From assembly GCF_001028665.1 (NCBI RefSeq), contig NZ_CP011503.1, positions 744,001 through 808,000 on the forward strand: 64,000 bases of DNA, written 5' to 3'. This document shows, piece by piece, positions 58,769 through 64,000 of this stretch (positions within the stretch are counted from its first letter, which is position 1; each line of letters opens with the position of its first letter). The notes under the pieces are model-generated. The model was not told the origin of the DNA and did no database searches. It saw only the letters and a list, made by a program, of their open reading frames with translations. Source of the stretch: Burkholderia pyrrocinia. Lineage in GTDB: Bacteria > Pseudomonadota > Gammaproteobacteria > Burkholderiales > Burkholderiaceae. Both the position numbers and the translations under genes were made by a program.

Positions 58769-58794
58769 AAAACGGCCCGACCGGATTCAACCGG
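58769..58794 (+). terminator. Left half of the queF terminator, separated by the IS
   Basis: AAAACGGCCCG-A-CCGG-ATTCAA-CCGG is the 5' arm and loop of a hairpin whose other arm, C-CGGGCCGTTTTT, lies at 60246-60258 beyond the IS. Joined with one copy of the CGG duplication removed, the two give a stem of 11 outer and 4 inner base pairs around one A-C mismatch, a 6-nt loop and a terminal T-run. Confidence 0.85.
58792..58794 (+). repeat. Target-site duplication, left copy
   Basis: CGG immediately precedes the left inverted repeat and recurs right after the right one at 60243-60245. A 3-bp duplication is normal for IS3-family elements, although CGG is so common here that chance cannot be ruled out. 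Confidence 0.6.
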
Positions 58795-58818
58795 TGAACT
58801 GCACCCCAAAAGTTGGAC
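58795..58818 (+). repeat. Left inverted repeat of the IS
   Basis: TGAACTG-CACCCCAAA-AGTTGGAC matches the reverse complement of the right end at the outer seven and inner eight positions and partly in the middle. The terminal TG/CA dinucleotides are typical of IS3 elements. Confidence 0.9.
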
Positions 58819-58845
58819 ACGGATCCAACCTTTGGGGTGTTTTTC

Positions 58846-59373
58846 ATGGCGAAGTATGACGAGCCGTTTCGGCTACAGGTCGTTCAGGAATATCTGAATG
58901 GAGACGCGAGCACGCGCACACTCGCGGCGCGTTACGGGGTTGGGCGCACGGTCATCCGGCGCTGGGTGGCGAGCTACCGGGAGCATGGCGTAGCCGGACT
59001 GCGCAGGAAAGTCGGTCATTACGAGGCCCAATTCAAGTTATCAGTGCTACACCGCATCCAGCGTGACGGACTGTCATATGGTCAGGCGGCCGCGTTGTTC
59101 GACATTCGAAGCGCGGGGCACGTGGCAATCTGGGAGCGCCTGTATCATGAGGGCGGTATCGATGCACTGTCCCCGCGCCGACGAGGGCGCCCCCGAAAGA
59201 TGGCTACTTCACTTCCCCCGAAACCCACTGAAGCCGGTGCACCGGACGAGCGCACGCGCGAGGAATTGCTCAAGGAAAACGAGTATCTGCGCGCGGAGGT
59301 GGCGTACCTAAAAAAGCTCGATGCGCTGCTGCAAGCGAAGAAGCAGGCAGCGCAAAAGAAAAAACGCAAATAG
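58846..59373 (+). CDS. IS3-family OrfA (helix-turn-helix transposase subunit)
   Basis: The 175-residue protein has two helix-turn-helix segments (about 1-55, STRTLAARYGVGRTVIRRW, and about 60-110, SYGQAAALFDIRSAGHVAIW). A C-terminal leucine-zipper-like coiled coil follows at about 140-170. It is longer than the OrfA of the IS2/IS407 groups and like the IS150 group. The frame ends in a lysine-rich A6 tract (59359-59364) and then TAG, the usual site of -1 frameshifting. Start ATG 58846. Confidence 0.92.
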   Translation: MAKYDEPFRLQVVQEYLNGDASTRTLAARYGVGRTVIRRWVASYREHGVAGLRRKVGHYEAQFKLSVLHRIQRDGLSYGQAAALFDIRSAGHVAIWERLYHEGGIDALSPRRRGRPRKMATSLPPKPTEAGAPDERTREELLKENEYLRAEVAYLKKLDALLQAKKQAAQKKKRK

Positions 59374-59375
59374 TG
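59359..59375 (+). promoter_or_regulatory. A6 tract and TAGTG overlap between orfA and orfB
   Basis: orfB lies in the -1 frame relative to orfA. An A6 run (59359-59364) precedes the orfA stop TAG (59371-59373), which overlaps a GTG (59373-59375) in the orfB frame. -1 slippage on the A run would make OrfAB; termination-reinitiation at TAGTG would make OrfB alone. The run is read AAG-AAA-AAA in frame 0, which is not the ideal A-AAA-AAG heptamer. Confidence 0.5.
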
Positions 59376-60209
59376 CGAGAGCTTCGGCAGCGCTATCCGA
59401 TGACGGCACTCCTGAAGGCGGCTGGATTGGCGCGCAGCACGTTCTATTACCAGCTCAGGTCGTTGGACGCTGACGACCGTCACGCCGATCTGAAAGCGCA
59501 GATCCGGGCGGTGTTCGAACGCCACCAGGGACGCTACGGCTATCGACGCGTCACGGCTGCGATCCGGCAGGCCGGTCATCTCGTCAACCACAAGGCGGTG
59601 CAAAGGCTGATGCAGCAATTGCAACTGAAGTCCTGGGTGCGCCCGAAGAAATACCGCTCGTGGCGAGGGGAACTTGGCAAGGCCGCGCCGAACCTGCTGC
59701 AACGCCAATTCGAGGCTGCAGGCCCCAACCAGAAGTGGGTGACAGATGTGACCGAATTCAAGGTCAACGGGCAGAAGCTGTATCTGTCGCCGGTGATGGA
59801 CCTGTACAACGGCGAGATCGTGGCCTACCAGATGGAGCGACGCCCAAGCTTCGAGTTGGTCAGCGGCATGTTGAAGCAGGCGCTGACCAAACTCCGACGC
59901 AAGGACAAGCCGTTACTGCATTCGGATCAGGGCTGGCACTACCGGATGCCGGAGTTCCGCCGGGAGTTGGAGCGACGCAAGCTGATCCAGAGCATGTCGC
60001 GCAAGGGCAACTGCCTCGACAACGCCGCGATGGAAAGCTTCTTCGGCACGCTCAAGTCCGAGTGCTTCAAGCGGCAGCACTTCACTTGCGTGGAGCAATT
60101 ACGCGAGACGCTGGAGCGCTACATCCATTACTACAACCACAAACGCATCAAGCTCAAACTAAAAGGACTGAGTCCCGTGCAATACAGAACTCAGTCCTTG
60201 GGCGCCTAG
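59373..60209 (+). CDS. IS3-family OrfB (DDE transposase catalytic subunit)
   Basis: The 278-residue protein has an HTH_21 segment (about 45-95) and an RNase-H-like integrase core. The DDE residues are D125 (WVTDVTEFK), D185 (LLHSDQGWHY) and E221 (NAAMESFFGTLKSE), with the normal 35-residue spacing between the second Asp and the Glu. The nominal start is GTG 59373, but production is more likely by frameshift from orfA. Confidence 0.94.
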   Translation: MRELRQRYPMTALLKAAGLARSTFYYQLRSLDADDRHADLKAQIRAVFERHQGRYGYRRVTAAIRQAGHLVNHKAVQRLMQQLQLKSWVRPKKYRSWRGELGKAAPNLLQRQFEAAGPNQKWVTDVTEFKVNGQKLYLSPVMDLYNGEIVAYQMERRPSFELVSGMLKQALTKLRRKDKPLLHSDQGWHYRMPEFRRELERRKLIQSMSRKGNCLDNAAMESFFGTLKSECFKRQHFTCVEQLRETLERYIHYYNHKRIKLKLKGLSPVQYRTQSLGA

Positions 60210-60218
60210 CCTTCAACT

Positions 60219-60242
60219 GTCCAACTTCGTGGGGTCAGTTCA
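60219..60242 (+). repeat. Right inverted repeat of the IS
   Basis: GTCCAACTTC-GTGGGGTCAGTTCA is the partner of the left end; the outer TCAGTTCA and inner GTCCAACT match in reverse complement. Confidence 0.9.
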
Positions 60243-60245
60243 CGG

Positions 60246-60258
60246 CCGGGCCGTTTTT
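60246..60258 (+). terminator. Right arm of the queF terminator, displaced by the IS
   Basis: C-CGGGCCG-TTTTT is the 3' arm that pairs with AAAACGGCCCG at 58769-58779. In its present position it cannot pair locally and should no longer terminate queF transcripts or those of the convergent VOC gene. Confidence 0.8.
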
Positions 60259-60289
60259 CATCGCGCGGGGGAGCGCAGACGGTCCGCGG

Positions 60290-60709
60290 TCACCCGCTCA
60301 CCGGCCGCTCCGGCAGGATCTCCACCAGGCGCAACAGGTAACCGTCGGGATCCTGCACCAGCATTTCGATCTGGCCGTGCTCGATCTCGTCCTGCCGATA
60401 CCAGGAAGTGCGCGGTTCGACGAACAGCGCCACGCCTGCGGCGTGAATTCGGTCAAGGATGGGGCCGAGCGAATCGACCTCAATCTGCAAATTGATCCCT
60501 CGGCCGAACGGCGGCTCCAGCGGGCCCGTCAGCCAACTCCCCGGGCTGCGCTGTTCAAGCATGAGCTGAGCTCCCCCGATTTCGAGGTACGCGAAGCCGT
60601 CTTCCGGACGCTCGAAGCGGATCCGGAATCCCAGCACGTCACGATAGAAGCGAACGCTTCCGGCAAGGTCCGAGCAGATCAGCTCCGGCACCAGCGCAGC
60701 CCATTCCAT
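60290..60709 (-). CDS. VOC-family (glyoxalase/bleomycin-resistance-like) protein
   Basis: The 139-residue protein has the paired beta-alpha-beta-beta-beta vicinal oxygen chelate fold, with VRFYRDVLGFRIRFERPEDG and VQDPDGYLLRLVEILPERP as characteristic segments. It resembles bleomycin-resistance dimers and FosA-like relatives, but the function cannot be assigned. The start at 60709 is chosen because GAGGGG lies about 6 nt upstream. It converges on queF; its 3' end is now 48 nt from the IS. Confidence 0.83.
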   Translation of the reverse strand: MEWAALVPELICSDLAGSVRFYRDVLGFRIRFERPEDGFAYLEIGGAQLMLEQRSPGSWLTGPLEPPFGRGINLQIEVDSLGPILDRIHAAGVALFVEPRTSWYRQDEIEHGQIEMLVQDPDGYLLRLVEILPERPVSG

Positions 60710-60822
60710 GCATTTCCCCTCAGTACGATCATGCGGCACATTACATGAACGGGCGGGTGGCGTTGCGGCGGTTACCGCCGCGGAAGCGCCGCCCACCCGT
60801 CGACCGGTGCCCGACACATGGC

Positions 60823-60860
60823 AAAACGGGCCCGGCGCACACGAATGCGCCGGGCCCGTT
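60823..60860 (-). terminator. Intrinsic terminator after the RidA gene
   Basis: ACGGGCCCGGCGCA pairs perfectly with TGCGCCGGGCCCGT (14 bp, 6-nt loop), followed by TTTT on the minus strand. It lies 24 nt past the RidA stop. Confidence 0.92.
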
Positions 60861-60883
60861 GCGTATCGGCTCGCCGTGGCAGG

Positions 60884-61270
60884 TTACTTCGCCGGCGCCT
60901 TGTACGCGATGCAGTCGACCTCGACCTTGCAGTCGATGACCATGCTCGACTGCACGCACGCGCGCGCCGGCGGATGCTCGCCGAAGTACGAGACGAACAC
61001 CTTGTTGAACGACGCGAAATCGCGCGCGTCGTCGAGCCACACGCCGCAGCGCACGACGTGCTCGAGGCCGTAACCGGCTTCCTTCAGGATCGCGATCACG
61101 TTCTCGATCGTCTGCTTCGACTGCGTGACGATCCCGCCTTCGACGACCTCGCCGTTCACCATCGGCGTCTGGCCCGACACGTACAGCCAGCCGTCGGCCT
61201 CGACCGCGCGTGCAAACGGCATCACCTGGCCGCCGGTACCCTTCGCTTCGCCTACGCCATATCGCTTCAT
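60884..61270 (-). CDS. RidA-family enamine/imine deaminase
   Basis: RidA proteins hydrolyse reactive 2-aminoacrylate and related imines released by PLP enzymes. The 128-residue chorismate-mutase-fold protein has GWLYVSGQTPMVNGEVVEGG, and in the C-terminal strand PARACVQ, where the arginine is the conserved catalytic residue. It is the last gene of a minus-strand cluster with a D-aminoacylase and an RpiR regulator. There it would detoxify imines formed during D-amino acid deamination. Confidence 0.9.
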   Translation of the reverse strand: MKRYGVGEAKGTGGQVMPFARAVEADGWLYVSGQTPMVNGEVVEGGIVTQSKQTIENVIAILKEAGYGLEHVVRCGVWLDDARDFASFNKVFVSYFGEHPPARACVQSSMVIDCKVEVDCIAYKAPAK

Positions 61271-61403
61271 CGTTTCACTCCTTGTTTCGTCGACCCGGGC
61301 ACGCACTTCAGCACCGCCCCGGATCCCATGCAACACACGGTTGCGGATGCGCGCGCCGGCAGCGGCACACGCGGGAAGATCGGAACAACCGCCGCGTCCG
61401 GAC

Positions 61404-62885
61404 TCAGAACGCAGCCTCTGCGCTCGCCGGCACGCGCTCGCCGCGCGCGACGAAACCGCCGGCACGCTCGCCGGTCGGCTGGCCGTTCTCGTAGGTCAGC
61501 ACGCCGTTCACCCACACGGCATCGATCCCGTGCGCGGGCTGCTGCGGCTTCTCGAACGTCGCGGCGTCGATCACGCGCGCCGGATCGAACAGCACGAGAT
61601 CCGCGTGGTAGCCGACATGCACCTCGCCGCGCCGCGCGATCCCGTAGCGGCGCGCGGACAGCGACGTCATCTTGCGGATCGCTTCCTCGAGCGGCAGCAG
61701 GTTCGTGTCGCGCACGTAATGGCCGAGCACGCGCGGGAATGCGCCCCACAGCCGCGGGTGCGGCAGCGGATCGTTCGGCAGGCCGTCGGAACCAACCATC
61801 GTCGCGGGGTGCGACAGGATTCGCCGCACGTCGTCTTCGGACATGTTGTGATACACGGCGCCAGCCGGGCGGATACGCTGCGCGGCTTCCTGCTCGGTCA
61901 CGCCCCAGTCGGCCGCGATCGCCTTCAGCAGCTTGCCCGCGACTTCCGGATGCGGCTCCGACCACGTGATCGTGATGTCGATGTCGCCCGTCACCTGCTT
62001 CAGGTCGAGCGTCGACGAGCTGCGGCTGTACGGATAACAGTCGCAGCCGACCGGCTGGTAGCGGCGCGCGCCTTCGAGCGACGCGAGCACCTCGGTGCTG
62101 CGCCCCCAGTTCGACGGCCCCGCACACTTCAGGTGCGAGATCACGACCGGCACCTGGGCATGGCGGCCGACGCGATACGCCTCGTCCATCGCGTCGAGGA
62201 TCGCGTCGAACTCGGTGCGCATGTGCGTCGTGTACAGCGCGCCCGCGTTCGCGAGCGGCTCGGCGAGCGCCATCACTTCCTCGGCCGGCGCCGCGAACGC
62301 GGAGCCGTACGCGAGGCCCGACGACAAGCCGAGCGCGCCGTTCGCGAGCGCCTCCTCGAGCTGCGCGCGCATCGCGGCGATCTCGCCGTCGGTCGCCGCG
62401 CGGTCGAGGCGGTCCATCTGGTTGTTGCGCAGCGCCGTGTGACCGACGAGCGCCGCAACGTTCACGGCCGGACGCGCATCGTTCACGGCTGCAACGTAGG
62501 CGGCGAAGGTCGGGTACTGGAACGCGCCGCGCTCGCCGAGCAGGTTCATCGGGTCGGGCGGATCGCCCGCGAGCGTCACCGGCGACGCGCTGATCCCGCA
62601 GTTGCCGACGATCACGGTCGTCACGCCCTGCGAGATCTTCGGCAGCATCTGCGGCGCGCGGATCACGTGCGTGTCGTCGTGCGTGTGCACGTCGACGAAG
62701 CCCGGCGCGAGCGCGCGGCCGTTCGCATCGACGACGGTCTCGGCGAGCCAGTTCGACAGGTTGCCGATCGCCGCGATCACGCCGTTGCGGATCGCGACGT
62801 CGCGCGTGACGGGCGGTGCGCCGGTGCCGTCGTACAACTGCGCGCCGACGATCAGCGTATCGGCGGCTTCGGGATGCGAGTGCAT
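61404..62885 (-). CDS. D-aminoacylase / N-acyl-D-amino-acid deacylase
   Basis: The 493-residue amidohydrolase has the metal-binding DVHTHDDTH (HxH) at about residues 65-73, then VIVGNCGIS, HMRTEFD and the late SLSARRYGIARRGEVHVGYH (cut at 20 residues). This pattern matches N-acyl-D-glutamate/D-amino-acid deacylases that release D-amino acids from N-acyl forms. It starts 3 nt after the RpiR gene stop and is upstream of RidA, so the three form one operon. Confidence 0.91.
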   Translation of the reverse strand: MHSHPEAADTLIVGAQLYDGTGAPPVTRDVAIRNGVIAAIGNLSNWLAETVVDANGRALAPGFVDVHTHDDTHVIRAPQMLPKISQGVTTVIVGNCGISASPVTLAGDPPDPMNLLGERGAFQYPTFAAYVAAVNDARPAVNVAALVGHTALRNNQMDRLDRAATDGEIAAMRAQLEEALANGALGLSSGLAYGSAFAAPAEEVMALAEPLANAGALYTTHMRTEFDAILDAMDEAYRVGRHAQVPVVISHLKCAGPSNWGRSTEVLASLEGARRYQPVGCDCYPYSRSSSTLDLKQVTGDIDITITWSEPHPEVAGKLLKAIAADWGVTEQEAAQRIRPAGAVYHNMSEDDVRRILSHPATMVGSDGLPNDPLPHPRLWGAFPRVLGHYVRDTNLLPLEEAIRKMTSLSARRYGIARRGEVHVGYHADLVLFDPARVIDAATFEKPQQPAHGIDAVWVNGVLTYENGQPTGERAGGFVARGERVPASAEAAF

Positions 62886-62887
62886 GG

Positions 62888-63826
62888 TCAGTCTCCTACC
62901 GGTTGACGGTCTCCGCCGCCGCGATGCGCATCGAGCGCATGCTTGATGCGGCGCAGCGATTCTCGGCCCGCATCGCCGAGCCGCAGCGCGACTCCGGTGA
63001 CGAGCACGTCGATCGCCATCATCATCGCGTAGCGCGACGTCGACGGCTTGTAAATGAAATCGGTTTCGAACGCGACGACCGGGATCAGGTGGTCGGCGAG
63101 CTTCGCGAGCGGCGAAGCCGGTGCGGTGATCGCGATCAGCTTCGCGCCGTAGCGCTTCGCGAGCCGGCAGCTGTCGAGCAGCTCGGGCACGCGCCCGCTC
63201 ACCGACAACGCGACGACGACCGCGTCGCGCGACAGCGTCGCGGACACCATCCGCTGCAGCAGGCTGTCCTGGTAGCTCGCGACCGGCCGGCCGAAGCGCA
63301 CGAGCCGGAAGCGCAGTTCGTCGGCGAGCGCGGTCGAGCCGCCGCCCTGCCCGTACACGTAGATCATCTTCGCGCCGGCGAGCAGGTCGGCCGCCGCGTC
63401 GAACGACGTGTTGCCCAGCAGCTGGTGGTTGTGCGCGAGCGCCACGCGGATCTCGTCGTAGACGACCGACGCGGGGCTCGCGTCGGCGGCCGGCGCACCG
63501 TCGGACGGCACCAGAAAGCGCTGGCCGACGGCCGCCGCCTGCGCGACGAGCACCTTCAGCTCGCGCACGTCGCGGCAACCGACGGCCTTCGCGAAACGCG
63601 TGACCGTCGCGACGCTGACCTCCGCGTCGCGCGCGAGCGCGCCGATGCTCGCATGCGCGGCGCGCGCGAGATCGGCGAGGATGAACGCGGCGACCTTGCG
63701 CTCGGCATCGCGCAGCTCGGGCGCGCATTCGGCGATCCGCGCGACGATGTCGAGGACCGGCGGGGCGGCCGGAGCCGAATGGGGCTCGGCCGCGAGCGGA
63801 GCGGACGGGGTGACGGGCGTATTCAT
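62888..63826 (-). CDS. MurR/RpiR-family transcriptional regulator
   Basis: The 312-residue protein has an N-terminal RpiR helix-turn-helix (about 25-105; EVSVATVTRFAKAVGCRDVR) and a C-terminal SIS sugar-phosphate-binding domain (about 140-280; MIYVYGQGGGSTALADEL). The SIS domain usually binds a phosphosugar, for example MurNAc-6-phosphate in MurR. Here the partners are D-amino acid enzymes, so the ligand is uncertain. It is divergent from the gene starting at 63946, with a perfect palindrome between. Confidence 0.9.
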   Translation of the reverse strand: MNTPVTPSAPLAAEPHSAPAAPPVLDIVARIAECAPELRDAERKVAAFILADLARAAHASIGALARDAEVSVATVTRFAKAVGCRDVRELKVLVAQAAAVGQRFLVPSDGAPAADASPASVVYDEIRVALAHNHQLLGNTSFDAAADLLAGAKMIYVYGQGGGSTALADELRFRLVRFGRPVASYQDSLLQRMVSATLSRDAVVVALSVSGRVPELLDSCRLAKRYGAKLIAITAPASPLAKLADHLIPVVAFETDFIYKPSTSRYAMMMAIDVLVTGVALRLGDAGRESLRRIKHALDAHRGGGDRQPVGD

Positions 63827-63850
63827 CTGCGGAAAAGGATGCGAAGCTTT

Positions 63851-63867
63851 ATGTTACTAAATAACAT
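63851..63867. promoter_or_regulatory. Candidate RpiR operator palindrome
   Basis: ATGTTA-CTAAA-TAACAT is a perfect inverted repeat of 6-bp arms with a 5-bp spacer, 24 bp upstream of the RpiR start and about 80 bp upstream of the divergent gene. It is AT-rich in a very GC-rich genome, as expected for an operator. Confidence 0.6.
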
Positions 63868-63945
63868 CACCGCGCCGATGCTACTTTCTGTACCATCGCC
63901 ATGTCAACTTCAGTGCAATGCATAGTGATGATGGAGCGGGATGAC

Positions 63946-64000
63946 ATGAAAGTTACAAACTATCAGGAAGCGACGATCGATCCTTTTGGCAAGGGCCTCG
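63946..64000 (+). CDS. 5' end of a gene cut by the window edge
   Basis: An ATG at 63946 with GGAG 9 nt upstream begins MKVTNYQEATIDPFGKGL and runs off the end. Eighteen residues are too few to identify it. By position, divergent from the RpiR/D-aminoacylase/RidA operon and sharing its palindrome, a D-amino acid deaminase/dehydratase or racemase-fold enzyme is a reasonable guess, but this is unproven. Confidence 0.6.
   Translation, partial: MKVTNYQEATIDPFGKGL

Larger units (their letters stand above)
58795..60242 (+). mobile_element. Complete IS3-family (IS150-group-like) insertion sequence
   Basis: The 1448-bp element is bounded by imperfect 24-bp inverted repeats and contains orfA and orfB, which overlap by 1 nt. 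Both reading frames and the DDE residues are intact, so it may be active. It lies in the 3' region of queF, between queF and a convergent VOC gene, and carries a 3-bp CGG duplication. Its codon use is visibly less G/C-biased than the flanking genes, consistent with a mobile origin. Confidence 0.95.

Overview
This is a contiguous, gene-dense, very GC-rich chromosomal segment of a beta-proteobacterium. Gene content, gene order and codon usage (strong G/C third positions) fit Burkholderia, most likely the Burkholderia cepacia complex. This is inferred from protein recognition alone, without a database search. The window holds 57 coding sequences (one cut by the right edge), an FMN riboswitch, one complete IS3-family insertion sequence and several convincing intrinsic terminators. 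I see no tRNA, rRNA, CRISPR array, prophage or defence locus.

Layout. 1-5.2 kb: a HAD phosphatase, FMN-riboswitch-controlled ribB, an XRE-cupin regulator, and a divergent MFS exporter / LysR regulator pair. 5.3-12.5 kb: the conserved miaB-phoH(ybeZ)-ybeY-corC(ybeX)-lnt block, with chaC and a 49-residue lipoprotein inserted between ybeY and corC. 12.6-21.8 kb: a TPR-glycosyltransferase, glyQ-glyS-gmhB-plsC, a YgjP-type metalloprotease, gloA and an EamA permease. 21.9-29.6 kb: the envelope block lptD-surA-pdxA-rsmA on the minus strand, divergent from amgK-murU (MurNAc recycling). 29.7-33.6 kb: an Atm1-type ABC exporter, a YciA thioesterase, a nitrate-reductase-associated protein and fdhD.

33.7-40.8 kb: a fatty-acid beta-oxidation operon (TetR regulator, acyl-CoA dehydrogenase, FadB-type bifunctional enzyme, thiolase, enoyl-CoA hydratase), all on the minus strand. 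41-55.8 kb: a long minus-strand run with clsB, nudB, aspS, DUF502, FmdB, a TPMT-like methyltransferase, ubiB, ubiJ, a Tim44-domain protein, ubiE, DUF971, HIT and a 1343-residue FAD/Fe-S oxidoreductase. 56.3-58.7 kb: ilvA and queF on the plus strand. 58.8-60.2 kb: the insertion sequence. 60.3-64 kb: a VOC protein, then RidA, a D-aminoacylase and an RpiR-type regulator, facing a gene that starts at the right edge.

Most of the window is housekeeping. The most notable points are: (1) the IS has inserted inside the loop-proximal part of a long, nearly perfect terminator hairpin between queF and the VOC gene, splitting its arms 1.4 kb apart; (2) two tandem plus-strand hairpins with T-runs lie where no plus-strand gene exists (about 40.87-40.94 kb), a possible small RNA; (3) a perfect 17-bp palindrome sits in front of the RpiR gene of the D-amino-acid cluster; (4) YbeY carries about 100 extra N-terminal residues that look like a small folded domain. 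I did not find an obviously new multi-gene system.
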